Part shown: piece after piece, positions 28,700 to 38,380 of the stretch
Numbering within the stretch: position 1 is the first letter of the stretch
Layout: each line of letters begins with the position of its first letter
From: an uncultured Flavobacteriaceae bacterium
GTDB lineage: Bacteria; Bacteroidota; Bacteroidia; Flavobacteriales; Flavobacteriaceae
Length of the DNA stretch: 64,000 bases
Direction: 5' to 3'
NCBI GenBank assembly: GCA_947502975.1
Contig: CANNBV010000004.1
Coordinates: 62,001-126,000, forward strand
Notes under the pieces: generated by a model
What the model was told of the DNA's origin: nothing
The model's database searches: none
Seen by the model: only the letters and a program-made list of their open reading frames with translations
Program-made: the position numbers and the translations under genes

Positions 28700-29193
28700 T
28701 TTTTATTTCTTAAATAATTTAAAAGTCTTTTATCATACCTTGGATCTTCTCCAAATACATTATCATCAGGAAGACCAAATTCTATTGAGAAATCAAAATT
28801 CGGATGAGTATAAACCCTATCACACCCAAATGATGAAAATACATTCCAAAACCAGAACCCATAAATTATTTCTCCATCTAACACCATTGCAACTGGCATA
28901 CCCTGTAATGGTATTTTTAAATCTTTAACTATTTTTTTACCTTTCTCATTTAAAATAACTTTTTGATTTTCCCAATCAAAACTTTCAATTTCATTCTCAG
29001 TTAATAAAGCGTTATTAAATAAATCATTCTGCTTTAGCTCTAAACAATAATAACAATCTGGAATTTCAGGTGTTGTGAAATCTGGAAAATCTTTTTTCAC
29101 CATATAAATTTCTATACCAGAGAAATTATTAGTCTTTTTATCTTTACATGTTAACAATGATAATGATAGAATAAAACAAATAAGATTTTTCAT
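28696..29193 (-). CDS. Lipoprotein of unknown function inserted between kinase and regulator genes
   Basis: 165 residues. MKNLICFILSLSLLTC is a lipoprotein signal with the lipobox Cys. The mature part has DCYYCLELK and a conserved-looking VAMVLDGEIIYGFWFWNVFS followed by SFGCDRVYTHP. No domain is recognised. It starts 1 base after the kinase gene and overlaps the regulator gene by 4 bases, so the three genes are translationally coupled. An accessory role, such as surface sensing for the kinase, is possible but not shown. Confidence 0.72.
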   Translation of the reverse strand: MKNLICFILSLSLLTCKDKKTNNFSGIEIYMVKKDFPDFTTPEIPDCYYCLELKQNDLFNNALLTENEIESFDWENQKVILNEKGKKIVKDLKIPLQGMPVAMVLDGEIIYGFWFWNVFSSFGCDRVYTHPNFDFSIEFGLPDDNVFGEDPRYDKRLLNYLRNKK

Positions 29194-29194
29194 T

Positions 29195-31363
29195 TTAATC
29201 CTTTTTAAGTGTTACAACCACTTTTGTCCCTGTATCTTCAGCATCCAGAAAATCGTCTACAAACACATCTACTTTGTCTTTATACATATCGTTTAAAATA
29301 GCAACACGTTTTTTAATATTCCCCATACCTTTAGAATTTTGCTTCTTCTGATTTTTGGTCTTCAAGGCTTTTGATTTTTTTCGACCAATACCATCATCAG
29401 TAATGGTGATTTTTATTTCATCTTTTTGGTCTTGAGAAATATTAATATGTAATTGTCCTTTTTCTTTTTTGTAGCGCAACCCATGCCACACTGCATTTTC
29501 AATATAAGGTTGTAAAAGCATTGGCGGTATTACAAAATCTTCTACATGTATCTTTTCATCTACATTGATCGCATAATCAAATTTATCTTGAAATCTGAAG
29601 TGTTCGAGTTGCGTATACAATTGCAACAATTCAATCTCTTTTTCTAATGGAATAAAATCTTCCTCACTATTCTCTAAAACGGCACGCATTAGTTTTGAGA
29701 AGTCTGTTAAATATCTATTTGCAGTACGTTCGTCATTTGAAGCAATAAAGCTGTTTACCGAGTTTAACGCGTTGAAAATGAAATGCGGATTCATTTGGCT
29801 ACGTAATGATTTTAACGCCAATAAATTATTTGCCAAACGTTGCTGACGTATATATTTAAACATTAAAAAAGCGGTAAGTAATAATAAAAACAATCCTCCA
29901 ATTAGCGAATAGATCACTATTTTTTGACGCTTAGATTGTTCAATAGTTAATTGATATTGACTCTCAGAAAGTTCTCGATCACTCTCTAAACTTGTGATTC
30001 TGTTTTGCTTCGTTGATAAGTCTTTTCGAAAACGGGTGGCTTGCGATATTTCCTGCTCCTTTTTACGATATAATTTATCTACTACATCCACATATTCTTG
30101 ATACGCCTCTAAAGCTTTAGTAAAATCTCCCGTGGTTCTGTAAACTTCAGAAAGTTTTCTAGTAGCATCTTTTTGAACGATTAAATCGGATTTATTTTCA
30201 GCTTCTTCTATACTCTCTTCTAAATATTCTATAGCATTATCAAAATCGTTTTGTTGCGCATAAGCTTTACCAATCTTATACTTTTGTTTTTGAGACGTTA
30301 GAGGGCTTTCATTATCTAGAATAGTATCTGTTTCAATATCACTAATATCTTCTAATGCTTGTTGACGAAGTTCTATTTCACTTTGGTATAAATTATTACT
30401 ACTTTTAAAATCAGCAACCTTCACTTTTTCTTCAACTGCTCTTTTTTTATTTTGTGTATTAGCCAATTCAAGAGACTTGTTGAAATACCCTTCCGCCTCT
30501 TCTACTTCTCCCTTACTATTGTATCCTTCAGCAATTTTAGAGTTTAAATCAGTTATTTTTGGAGTTATCAGACGTTTTTTTGCAACCTTTAACCCTTCGT
30601 TATATGCTTCTATAGATTTATCTGACTCACCTGTATTCTTATATACATCACCTAAACCTTCATAAAGCGATACAAGCTGATAATTTGATAATGCTCTTTT
30701 ATTGATATCATTATATTCTTGAATGCTTTCTTGATAATTTTCATTAAACCTATATGCCTTGGCCAGTTTTAATCTGGTCTCATTGGTGTCCTTATTTTGA
30801 AGACTAATACGGTAGTTAGACACTGCTAAATCATACTGTTTCCAATGCATATAAATATCACCTAAAACTTCATAAGCTTCTCCATTTTCTTTTTTCGAGT
30901 TACTAGCTTCTAATGCATCTCCTATAAATTGAATACTTTTTTGGGCGTCAGTTTTAAGATATGTTTCCGCAGAATCTATATACCAATTAAACTGGGGTTC
31001 ATTAGCTCGTTTTGAGCGCTTATCAAATTTCTTTTTATCCTGATTATTTGGTTCTACTTCAACGATAATACGCTCGTTACTTTGAATAACATAATAGATA
31101 GTTTCAAAATCTTTATGCCTTATGGTGAGCTCGTCTCCTTTTCTTGCCTCAATTCTGAAGTCACCAAACATATCTGTAGTGGTATATAAACCACCATTTA
31201 TTTGAATGTTTACATTTGGTATAGGATTCCTTGTATCTTGTTCTACTACAGAACCTCGTACTGTAAACCTTGGAGTATTACCAATAAGATCATCTTGAGC
31301 TTTAAGGCTTATCACGTTAAAAACGAGTGTTAGTAATAATATGTATTTTATATATACTTGCAT
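29195..31363 (-). CDS. TPR-containing sensor histidine kinase (LytS-type) with N-terminal carboxypeptidase-regulatory-like domain
   Basis: 722 residues. After a signal peptide ending near SLKAQD, residues 30-105 form a CarboxypepD_reg-like beta-sandwich (FTVRGSVVEQDTRNPIPNVN). About eight TPR units fill 125-440, then a coiled coil, one transmembrane helix near 485 and the His_kinase motif QMNPHFIFNALNSVNSFIA. The HATPase follows with PYIENAVWHGL and the glycine loops ITDDGIGRKKS and GMGNIKKRVAIL. The sensor part would be periplasmic. It heads the kinase-lipoprotein-regulator operon. Confidence 0.92.
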   Translation of the reverse strand: MQVYIKYILLLTLVFNVISLKAQDDLIGNTPRFTVRGSVVEQDTRNPIPNVNIQINGGLYTTTDMFGDFRIEARKGDELTIRHKDFETIYYVIQSNERIIVEVEPNNQDKKKFDKRSKRANEPQFNWYIDSAETYLKTDAQKSIQFIGDALEASNSKKENGEAYEVLGDIYMHWKQYDLAVSNYRISLQNKDTNETRLKLAKAYRFNENYQESIQEYNDINKRALSNYQLVSLYEGLGDVYKNTGESDKSIEAYNEGLKVAKKRLITPKITDLNSKIAEGYNSKGEVEEAEGYFNKSLELANTQNKKRAVEEKVKVADFKSSNNLYQSEIELRQQALEDISDIETDTILDNESPLTSQKQKYKIGKAYAQQNDFDNAIEYLEESIEEAENKSDLIVQKDATRKLSEVYRTTGDFTKALEAYQEYVDVVDKLYRKKEQEISQATRFRKDLSTKQNRITSLESDRELSESQYQLTIEQSKRQKIVIYSLIGGLFLLLLTAFLMFKYIRQQRLANNLLALKSLRSQMNPHFIFNALNSVNSFIASNDERTANRYLTDFSKLMRAVLENSEEDFIPLEKEIELLQLYTQLEHFRFQDKFDYAINVDEKIHVEDFVIPPMLLQPYIENAVWHGLRYKKEKGQLHINISQDQKDEIKITITDDGIGRKKSKALKTKNQKKQNSKGMGNIKKRVAILNDMYKDKVDVFVDDFLDAEDTGTKVVVTLKKD

Positions 31364-31573
31364 GAATTGATTTAGAAAAGCTAAACTTACATACTTTCCA
31401 TCGTATAATAAAATGGCTAAACCTTAAAATTGGGGATTTTACTCTCGAAATTCACTACTTCACATACTTAACACATTGCTTTACGCATTGAAAAGTACCA
31501 CACACTCATTCTCGTTTTTTTGAGAAATACTTTCAAAATAGCTTTACGGCACAAATCAAAAAACAATATCGTA

Positions 31574-32275
31574 ATGCAAAACACAATGAAACTATTTATG
31601 TTCATTATCCTTTCTTCTATTATTGGACATGCACAGAATAGTCAAAAAAATTTTATAGACCAACCTTATATTGAAGTTACTGGAACGGTAGAAACCGAAA
31701 TCATTCCTAATGAAATATTCTTAAAAATCATTTTAGATGAAAATGATAAAAGAGGAAAGCTAAGCATTGAACAACAGGAAAACCAAATGATTTCTGCCTT
31801 AAAAACTCTAGAGATTGATATCGACAAAAAGCTATCTGTGCTAGATTTTAATGGATACTTCCAAAGAAAGTTTTTAGGAGATAATGAAGTTATAAAAAAT
31901 AAACACTATCAATTAATAGTGAATGATGGTAAAACTTTAGGAGAAGTTTATGAAGCTCTAGACGCTTGCGATATTTCCAATATCTCGATAACGAAAACTA
32001 GCCATACAGAACTTGAAAAGTTTAGAAGAGAAACGAAACTAAAAGCTCTAAAAATTGCCAAAAAGAAAGCCATTGATTATGCTGAAGCTATCGGTCAAAC
32101 TACAGGAAACGCTTTGTTTATTCAGGAAACCAGTGGTAATCTAATACTTTCAAATAATGCTGTTGGTGTAAACTACAATACAAGATATCATTTTGAAAAA
32201 CAAAAAATAGAAAATCTAAATCTACAGCCGATTATTTTAAAAGAATCGGTTATGGCAAAATTCATCTTAAATTAA
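31574..32275 (+). CDS. SIMPL domain (DUF541) exported protein
   Basis: The start is placed at 31574 (MQNTMKLFMFIILSS), or 31586, because the preceding in-frame residues are charged and would precede the signal peptide. The signal ends near GHAQ. The mature 215 residues are a SIMPL/DUF541 domain: IEVTGTVETEIIPNEIFLKI at its start and KALKIAKKKAIDYAEAIGQT towards the end. SIMPL proteins are periplasmic and of uncertain role. It is followed 14 bases later by the vWA lipoprotein gene, probably in one transcript ending at the terminator at 33456. Confidence 0.82.
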   Translation: MQNTMKLFMFIILSSIIGHAQNSQKNFIDQPYIEVTGTVETEIIPNEIFLKIILDENDKRGKLSIEQQENQMISALKTLEIDIDKKLSVLDFNGYFQRKFLGDNEVIKNKHYQLIVNDGKTLGEVYEALDACDISNISITKTSHTELEKFRRETKLKALKIAKKKAIDYAEAIGQTTGNALFIQETSGNLILSNNAVGVNYNTRYHFEKQKIENLNLQPIILKESVMAKFILN

Positions 32276-32289
32276 AAAAACGAAATATC

Positions 32290-33444
32290 ATGAAAACAGT
32301 ATTAAAAACTTTAATGTTATGTGTCGCTATTTTTAGCTTTACAGCATGCAATGCAAACAACAAAAAACAAAAATTAGTAGCAAATACGGATACCGTTGAG
32401 CATACTGAACCTAATAAACAATTCATAAAAGTGGCACTATTATTAGACACCAGTAATAGTATGGATGGTTTAATTGATCAAGCCAAAGCGCAACTTTGGG
32501 AAATTGTAAACGAACTATCTTATGCAAAATGCGGTAACGATAAACCTAATTTACAAATTGCTTTATACGAATATGGTAACGACAGATTACCAGGAGAAGA
32601 AGGCCATATTAGACAGGTTTTAGCATTTAGTGATGATTTAGATGAAATTTCTAAAGAACTTTTTTCGCTTACAACAAATGGAGGAAACGAATATTGCGGA
32701 CAAGTCATCCAAACCTCTTTAAATCAATTAAATTGGGGTAAAAATCCCGATGATCTGAAATTGATATTCATTGCAGGAAATGAACCCTTTACGCAAGGCA
32801 GAATAAACTATAAGGATGCTACTACCAATGCCAAAGAAAAGGATGTTACTGTAAACACTATTTTTTGTGGCGACTACAATCAAGGCATTTCTACATATTG
32901 GAAAGAAGGTGCAGATTTAACACAAGGCGATTACATGGCTATTAATCATAACAAGGCTACTGTACATATTGCGTCTCCATATGATGACCAGATTCTTCAG
33001 CTAAATATAAAATTGAACGGAACCTATATAGCCTATGGAAAACATGGTAGAGACAAAAGGGCAATGCAAGCAGAACAAGATATGAATGCAAGTGGTTACA
33101 GCAAAGCTAATGCTGTAAGCAGAACCGTGAGTAAAAGTTCTCACTTGTATAAAAACTCAACTTGGGATTTGGTAGACGCAGTTGAAGATGAAAAAGTTTC
33201 AGTTGAAGATCTAGAAAAAGATGCTTTGCCTGATGCTCTAAAAAACAAATCTGCTGCAGAAATAAAAGCTTATATAGCCAAAAAGCAAAAAGAGCGAGAT
33301 GCTATACAAGAACAAATTCAGGAATTGAATAAAAAGCGTAAAGCCTACATCTCAGAGCAACAAGCTGAAACATCAAATGGTTTAGAAAATGCGATGACTA
33401 AAGCTATAAAAACTCAAGCTAAAAAGAAAAAGTATACTTGGTAA
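32290..33444 (+). CDS. von Willebrand factor A domain lipoprotein
   Basis: 384 residues. MKTVLKTLMLCVAIFSFTAC is a lipoprotein signal. The vWA domain (about 45-230) has the MIDAS motif DTSNS in ALLLDTSNSMDGLIDQAK and the later conserved FIAGNEPFTQG. A C-terminal lysine/glutamate-rich coiled coil covers about 300-384. It is a probable periplasmic metal-dependent protein-interaction module; the partner is unknown. Confidence 0.85.
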   Translation: MKTVLKTLMLCVAIFSFTACNANNKKQKLVANTDTVEHTEPNKQFIKVALLLDTSNSMDGLIDQAKAQLWEIVNELSYAKCGNDKPNLQIALYEYGNDRLPGEEGHIRQVLAFSDDLDEISKELFSLTTNGGNEYCGQVIQTSLNQLNWGKNPDDLKLIFIAGNEPFTQGRINYKDATTNAKEKDVTVNTIFCGDYNQGISTYWKEGADLTQGDYMAINHNKATVHIASPYDDQILQLNIKLNGTYIAYGKHGRDKRAMQAEQDMNASGYSKANAVSRTVSKSSHLYKNSTWDLVDAVEDEKVSVEDLEKDALPDALKNKSAAEIKAYIAKKQKERDAIQEQIQELNKKRKAYISEQQAETSNGLENAMTKAIKTQAKKKKYTW

Positions 33445-33455
33445 TGGAAAAGTTT

Positions 33456-33490
33456 AAGAAGTCTGAATATTTTATTCAGGCTTCTTTTTT
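33456..33490 (+). terminator. Rho-independent terminator after the vWA gene
   Basis: Stem AAGAAGTCTGAAT / ATTCAGGCTTCTT (13 pairs, one G-U) with a 5-base loop, followed by TTTT. It lies 12 bases past the vWA stop codon and touches the stop of the convergent PorP/SprF gene (33489). Confidence 0.85.
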
Positions 33491-34493
33491 AGTTTACCGC
33501 TGGACAATTACACTCATAACGCTTGCTTCTACAACTAAAGTTATAACCTAATGTAAGCTGATGAAAACCGCCATTTGTAAATACAACCGAATTAGACTGA
33601 TATGTATAGGTATAAGCAAACATAAATTGATTATAATTCACTCCTAAAATGGGCGTAATTTGTTGTAGCTTTTGACTTTGCACAGCGCCTGAGTTATTCA
33701 AAAACTCAGCACCATCTAAACTTTGACGGTAAGATAAACCACCCCATAGTGTTCCAAACTCCATTTGCTTGTAAGCTTTAGCGTTGAAATCAACCATAGA
33801 TTCTTGCGTACCATCTCTATATTGGAACATCACAGAAGGTTCAAAGCTCCATTCGCTTCCTAACTTTCCAAAAACACCACCTACGGATAGTAAATAGCGT
33901 CTTAAATTACTGGTGATTTGTATATCATTATTAATACCTGCATTATTAAGCACATTTTTTATTGTACCATGCGCATAAAAATCTAGATAGTGATAAGAAA
34001 ATCCAAAATCTATATTAAAGTTAGTAGCACTTTGTACTACACCTTGCACTATTGGATCAGAACCATCAAACGGAAATGTCGTTTCATCCAATTGGTATTG
34101 AATAAACCCAGCACTTAATCCAAACGACAGCATATTTAAATCCACTTCACTTCTAGAAAACATCAAATGATGCGCATAAGTTAAATAAGCACCTGTTTGA
34201 GAGTGAAACCCATTTTTATCAGCATACAAAATACCTCCTATACCTGAAGGCGAATCTCCTATACGTCCGTTAACGCTCACGGTCATTAAACGTGGCGCAT
34301 CATCATGTCCAAACCATTGCTGCCTTCCTGTTAATCGTATTTTAGCACAATTAGCTACTCCAGCCATAGATGGATGGATTAGGTAGTAATTATCCGTTAA
34401 ATAATCAGTATAAATTGGGAGTCCCTCTTGTGCATTAGTACTTGGAACACATAACATTCCAATCAATAATAAAAACGTATATTTCAATTTCAT
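33489..34493 (-). CDS. PorP/SprF-family outer-membrane protein (type IX secretion associated)
   Basis: 334 residues from the ATG at 34493 (MKLKYTFLLLIGMLCVPSTN, signal cut near AQEG). PorP/SprF features are TDYLTDNYYLIHPSMAGVAN near the mature N-terminus, RQQWFGHDDAPRLMTVSVNG and a beta-barrel pattern ending in QLTLGYNFSC. PorP/SprF proteins assist gliding adhesins or secreted surface proteins of the type IX system. Usually an adhesin gene sits directly upstream. Here the upstream neighbour is the divergent nfu gene, so this is an isolated copy. The C-terminal Cys cluster (CRSKRYECNCP) is unusual. Confidence 0.9.
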   Translation of the reverse strand: MKLKYTFLLLIGMLCVPSTNAQEGLPIYTDYLTDNYYLIHPSMAGVANCAKIRLTGRQQWFGHDDAPRLMTVSVNGRIGDSPSGIGGILYADKNGFHSQTGAYLTYAHHLMFSRSEVDLNMLSFGLSAGFIQYQLDETTFPFDGSDPIVQGVVQSATNFNIDFGFSYHYLDFYAHGTIKNVLNNAGINNDIQITSNLRRYLLSVGGVFGKLGSEWSFEPSVMFQYRDGTQESMVDFNAKAYKQMEFGTLWGGLSYRQSLDGAEFLNNSGAVQSQKLQQITPILGVNYNQFMFAYTYTYQSNSVVFTNGGFHQLTLGYNFSCRSKRYECNCPAVN

Positions 34494-34607
34494 AGGTTGT
34501 ATGATCAAGGTAAACTGGTTTTTAGTAAACGTTCACTTCAATAAAAAATTACATCACAAAAACATTTAACTAGACTCAAATATATACATAACTAGCTTTT
34601 CTTTTAG

Positions 34608-34615
34608 TATTTTTG
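34608..34615 (+). promoter_or_regulatory. Candidate -7 box of the nfu promoter
   Basis: TATTTTTG fits TAnnTTTG and lies 16 bases before the nfu ATG, leaving a very short leader. No clear TTG is at the right distance upstream. Confidence 0.35.
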
Positions 34616-34631
34616 CTAAAAAATAGGTAAA

Positions 34632-35537
34632 ATGAGCACTTTTAAGGTTTCTGTGCAAGAAACAGCCAATAATTCAATAGTAAAATTCGAACTCAATCAG
34701 TTTATTACAAAACACCAAAGTTTTGAATTTAATAATATAGATGAAGCAAAGTCTTCTCCATTAGCGCAACAATTATTCTATTTACCTTTTGTAAAAAAGG
34801 TTTACATCTCTGGAAATTTCGTAGCAGTTGAGCGCTACGATATTGTAGAGTGGAATGATGTGCAAGACGAAGTAGCACAGCAAATTGAAGCATATTTAAA
34901 TGATGGTGGTGTGGTTGTAACTGAAGATACTGCGCCTAAAAAGCAAACACCAGTTACTGTTTATGCTGAAGCTACTCCAAACCCAGCTGTGATGAAATTT
35001 GTTGCTAATAAAAAAATAGCAACTGCAGTATTTGAATTTACATCTATTGATGATGCAAAATTATCCCCATTAGCTTCAGAATTATTCCATTTCCCATTTG
35101 TTAAAAGTGTATTTATTGAAGAAAATTATGTATCGGTGACTAAATACGATATGGCGGAATGGCAAGATATCACTACTGAAGTTCGAGATTTTATTAGAAA
35201 TTTTATTGCAGATGGAAAAGAGATTGTTCTGCCTGAAGCTGTAGAAAAAATGGAGAAATCGGCTCCTCAACTAGACAGAAAGTTTGAAGGGTTAGATGAT
35301 ACATCAAAAGAAATTGTAAACATATTAGAAGAATATGTAAAACCTGCCGTAGCTAGCGACGGTGGTAATATTCAATTTATAGGATACGATGCTGATGTCA
35401 AAAATGTTAGTGTATTACTTCAAGGCGCCTGTAGTGGATGTCCTTCTTCAACATTCACATTAAAAAATGGCATAGAAAATATGCTAAAACAAATGCTTCC
35501 TGGTAAAGTAGAAACTGTAGAAGCAGTTAATGGGTGA
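34632..35537 (+). CDS. NifU/Nfu iron-sulfur scaffold protein with duplicated Nfu N-terminal domain
   Basis: 301 residues in three parts: an Nfu N-domain (about 1-95), a second Nfu N-domain (about 112-200) and a NifU C-domain (about 215-300) with the cluster-binding CxxC in GACSGCPSS. The two N-domains align with each other: SSPLAQQLFYLPFVKKVYIS against LSPLASELFHFPFVKSVFIE. The second retains the usual ATPNPAVMKF start, while the first has ANNSIVKFEL. It probably delivers [4Fe-4S] clusters to target proteins in the cytoplasm. The duplicated N-domain is usual in Flavobacteriia. Confidence 0.92.
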   Translation: MSTFKVSVQETANNSIVKFELNQFITKHQSFEFNNIDEAKSSPLAQQLFYLPFVKKVYISGNFVAVERYDIVEWNDVQDEVAQQIEAYLNDGGVVVTEDTAPKKQTPVTVYAEATPNPAVMKFVANKKIATAVFEFTSIDDAKLSPLASELFHFPFVKSVFIEENYVSVTKYDMAEWQDITTEVRDFIRNFIADGKEIVLPEAVEKMEKSAPQLDRKFEGLDDTSKEIVNILEEYVKPAVASDGGNIQFIGYDADVKNVSVLLQGACSGCPSSTFTLKNGIENMLKQMLPGKVETVEAVNG

Positions 35538-35609
35538 CCTATTTAAAAGTTTTGTGTCTTAATTAGTATCTTAGATAAAATTCAAATTTAATCACAAAAA
35601 CATACCATT

Positions 35610-35810
35610 ATGGCAGTATTAAAAGTTATCGAAATTTTAGCAAACTCAGAAAAAAGCTGGGAAGATGCTACAAGAAAAGCTGTAAAAGAAGCTTCTAAAA
35701 GCGTAAAAAACATACGTTCAGTTTATGTACAAGATCAAAGTGCAAGTGTAGATGGCGGTGAAATCTCTGATTTTAGAGTAAATGTAAAAATCACTTTTGA
35801 AGTAAAATAA
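35610..35810 (+). CDS. Dodecin family flavin-binding protein
   Basis: 66 residues, the normal dodecin length. The sequence has VIEILANSEKSWEDATRKAV and SVKNIRSVYVQDQSASVDGG, the conserved helix and the flavin-binding strand of dodecins, which form dodecameric flavin-storage shells. It is followed by a strong terminator. Confidence 0.93.
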   Translation: MAVLKVIEILANSEKSWEDATRKAVKEASKSVKNIRSVYVQDQSASVDGGEISDFRVNVKITFEVK

Positions 35811-35832
35811 ATTACTTCAAATATTAAAAGAT

Positions 35833-35860
35833 AAGCGTTCAATTGTTGAACGCTTTTTTT
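35833..35860 (+). terminator. Rho-independent terminator after dodecin
   Basis: Perfect 10-base stem AAGCGTTCAA / TTGAACGCTT with loop TTG, followed by TTTTT, 22 bases after the dodecin stop codon. Confidence 0.9.
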
Positions 35861-35888
35861 ATGCCCTTCTTTTACCTAAATTTGATGG

Positions 35889-37997
35889 ATGAAGTACATT
35901 GCAATACTATTTCTGATTATACTTATGAACTGTAGAGGTCAGAATCAAGAAACTGAAAGTCAGCATAAATACACAAATGCGCTGATAAATGAAACCAGTC
36001 CTTATTTATTACAACATGCCCACAACCCGGTTGATTGGCATGCTTGGAATGAGCAAACTTTAGAAAAAGCAAAGTCAGAAAACAAACTTATACTCATAAG
36101 TGTAGGGTATTCGGCTTGTCATTGGTGTCATGTAATGGAACATGAAAGTTTTGAAGATAGCTTAGTAGCTCAAGTGATGAATAAAAATTTCATCAACATC
36201 AAAGTAGATAGAGAAGAAAGGCCAGATATAGATCAAGTTTATATGAGCGCCGTTAATCTTATGACTAATGGTAGAGGAGGTTGGCCATTAAACGTTGTAA
36301 CCTTACCAGACGGAAAACCTATTTGGGGAGACACTTATTTAGAAAAAGACCGTTGGGTTAGTGTATTAAACCAAATTTCAAAACTTTATAAAGAATCCCC
36401 TAATAAACTGACACAACAGGCCGAAAATGTACAAAATGGTATAAACTCAATAGCTGTAGTTGAAGTAAATAGTAACGCTCCTGTTTTTGAAAAACCGTTT
36501 ATTGCAGATGCCGTTTCTAATTGGTCTAAAGATTTTGATAAAAAATTTGGTGGTACAAATCGTGAACCTAAGTTCATGATGCCTAACAATTACCACTTTT
36601 TGTTGCGTTATGCACATCAAAATAATGATAAAAATCTTCTTGATTTTGTAAACTTAACACTTAAAAAAATAGCTTTTGGTGGGGTGTATGATCATGTTGG
36701 CGGTGGGTTTTCAAGATATTCTACAGATGGAAAATGGCATGTCCCTCATTTTGAAAAAATGCTATATGATAACGGGCAATTAGTAAGCTTATACTCAGAC
36801 GCTTATTTATTAACCAAAAATAAATTATACAAAGATGTAGTTGAAGAAACACTTGGTTTTATAACTAATGAAATGACGACGAGTGAAGGTGCATTCTATT
36901 CTTCTTTTGATGCAGATAGTAAAACGCCTGAAGGAGAGTTAGAAGAAGGCACCTTTTATGTATGGCAAAAAGAAGCATTAAAGCCGCTCCTAAAAGATGA
37001 TTTTGATTTGTTTTCTGAATATTATAATGTCAATAATTTTGGCCTATGGGAGAACCAAAATTATGTCTTGATTAGAAAAGATGATGACAGTTCAATTATT
37101 GAAAAACATAATATCTCTTTAAAAGAGTTGCAAGAGAAAAAATCACAATGGAAATCCATGCTTAAGGAAGCCCGTAACAAAAGACCAAAACCTAGAATGG
37201 ATGATAAAGCACTCACTTCATGGAATGGTTTAATGTTGAAAGGTTATGTTGATGCTTACCGCGTATTTCAAAATAAAGAGTATCTTGATGCGGCTTTAGG
37301 TAATGCCAATTTCATAATTTCTAAAGTATTGCGGAAAGACGGAGGCCTCAATCATACCTATAAGGAAGGTGAAAGTAAAATTAATGGCTATTTAGAAGAT
37401 TATGCCACCGTAATTGATGCATTTATTGCTCTTTATGAAATTACTCTAAATGAAGATTGGTTGATTACTGCAAGAGATTTAGCAACGTATACTTTTGAGC
37501 ATTTTTATGATGAAAAAAGCAAACTGTTCTTTTATACTTCAGATGAAGATGCTTCTTTAGTTACAAGAAATATTGTGTATTATGATAATGTAATTCCTAG
37601 TAGCAACTCGATAATGGCTAAAAACCTGTTTAAATTATTCCATTACTTCGATAGCAAAACTTTTGAAGAAACAGCAATCACTATGTTAAACAATGTAAAA
37701 CCTGAAATGTCTGAGTATCCATCATCCTACTCTAATTGGTTAGATTTAATGTTGAATTATACGAATCCGTTTTATGAAGTTGCCATTGCTGGAAAGGAAG
37801 CCAAAGAAAAAATTTCAGAATTAAATCAAACTTATATACCAAATAAACTCATTGCTGGGAGTACAACTGAAAATAATTTACCACTTTTAGAAAATAGATA
37901 CAACCCAGACCAAACACTTATATATGTTTGTGTAAACAAAGCTTGTAAATTACCTGTTTCAAAAGTAGACGCAGCAATAAATCTTTTAGACAAATGA
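35889..37997 (+). CDS. Thioredoxin-domain protein of the YyaL/spermatogenesis-associated 20 family
   Basis: 702 residues; a hydrophobic start and Cys ([10 protein letters not shown]) make it a probable lipoprotein. The N-terminal thioredoxin-like domain (about 25-190) has the CxxC in [17 protein letters not shown]. The remainder is an (alpha/alpha)6 barrel related to GlcNAc 2-epimerases and mannosidases, with [18 protein letters not shown] and [20 protein letters not shown]. The family is widespread with no settled function. The DUF1304 gene overlaps its end by 4 bases. Confidence 0.9.
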   Translation: MKYIAILFLIILMNCRGQNQETESQHKYTNALINETSPYLLQHAHNPVDWHAWNEQTLEKAKSENKLILISVGYSACHWCHVMEHESFEDSLVAQVMNKNFINIKVDREERPDIDQVYMSAVNLMTNGRGGWPLNVVTLPDGKPIWGDTYLEKDRWVSVLNQISKLYKESPNKLTQQAENVQNGINSIAVVEVNSNAPVFEKPFIADAVSNWSKDFDKKFGGTNREPKFMMPNNYHFLLRYAHQNNDKNLLDFVNLTLKKIAFGGVYDHVGGGFSRYSTDGKWHVPHFEKMLYDNGQLVSLYSDAYLLTKNKLYKDVVEETLGFITNEMTTSEGAFYSSFDADSKTPEGELEEGTFYVWQKEALKPLLKDDFDLFSEYYNVNNFGLWENQNYVLIRKDDDSSIIEKHNISLKELQEKKSQWKSMLKEARNKRPKPRMDDKALTSWNGLMLKGYVDAYRVFQNKEYLDAALGNANFIISKVLRKDGGLNHTYKEGESKINGYLEDYATVIDAFIALYEITLNEDWLITARDLATYTFEHFYDEKSKLFFYTSDEDASLVTRNIVYYDNVIPSSNSIMAKNLFKLFHYFDSKTFEETAITMLNNVKPEMSEYPSSYSNWLDLMLNYTNPFYEVAIAGKEAKEKISELNQTYIPNKLIAGSTTENNLPLLENRYNPDQTLIYVCVNKACKLPVSKVDAAINLLDK

Positions 37998-38347
37998 GTA
38001 CAATAGCCATCATTTTAATTGCCTTTGTGGCACTTGAACATTTTTACTTTTTAATATTAGAAATGTTTCTTTGGACAACGCCCAAAGGCATAAAAGCTTT
38101 TGGCTTAAAATCGAAACAATTTGCAGAAGACACAAAGGTATTAGCCGCAAATCAAGGATTATACAATGGGTTCTTATCCGCTGGTTTAATTTATGCTATC
38201 GTTACTAATGATCTTGAAATAGCAATATTTTTTCTAATTTGTGTGACTGTAGCTGGTATTTATGGGTCTTATTCAACAAAGCAAATCAAACTTTTTGTAG
38301 TGCAAGCTGTTCCAGCAATTATTGCACTTATTTTTTGTTTGTTTTAA
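37994..38347 (+). CDS. DUF1304 family four-span membrane protein
   Basis: 117 residues with four hydrophobic spans. Conserved family features are [15 protein letters not shown] near the start and the [15 protein letters not shown] segment in the middle. It overlaps the YyaL-like gene by 4 bases, indicating cotranscription. The function is unknown. Confidence 0.88.
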   Translation: MSTIAIILIAFVALEHFYFLILEMFLWTTPKGIKAFGLKSKQFAEDTKVLAANQGLYNGFLSAGLIYAIVTNDLEIAIFFLICVTVAGIYGSYSTKQIKLFVVQAVPAIIALIFCLF

Positions 38348-38380
38348 AATTAATTAATCTATTAAAAAAAACTAAAATTT

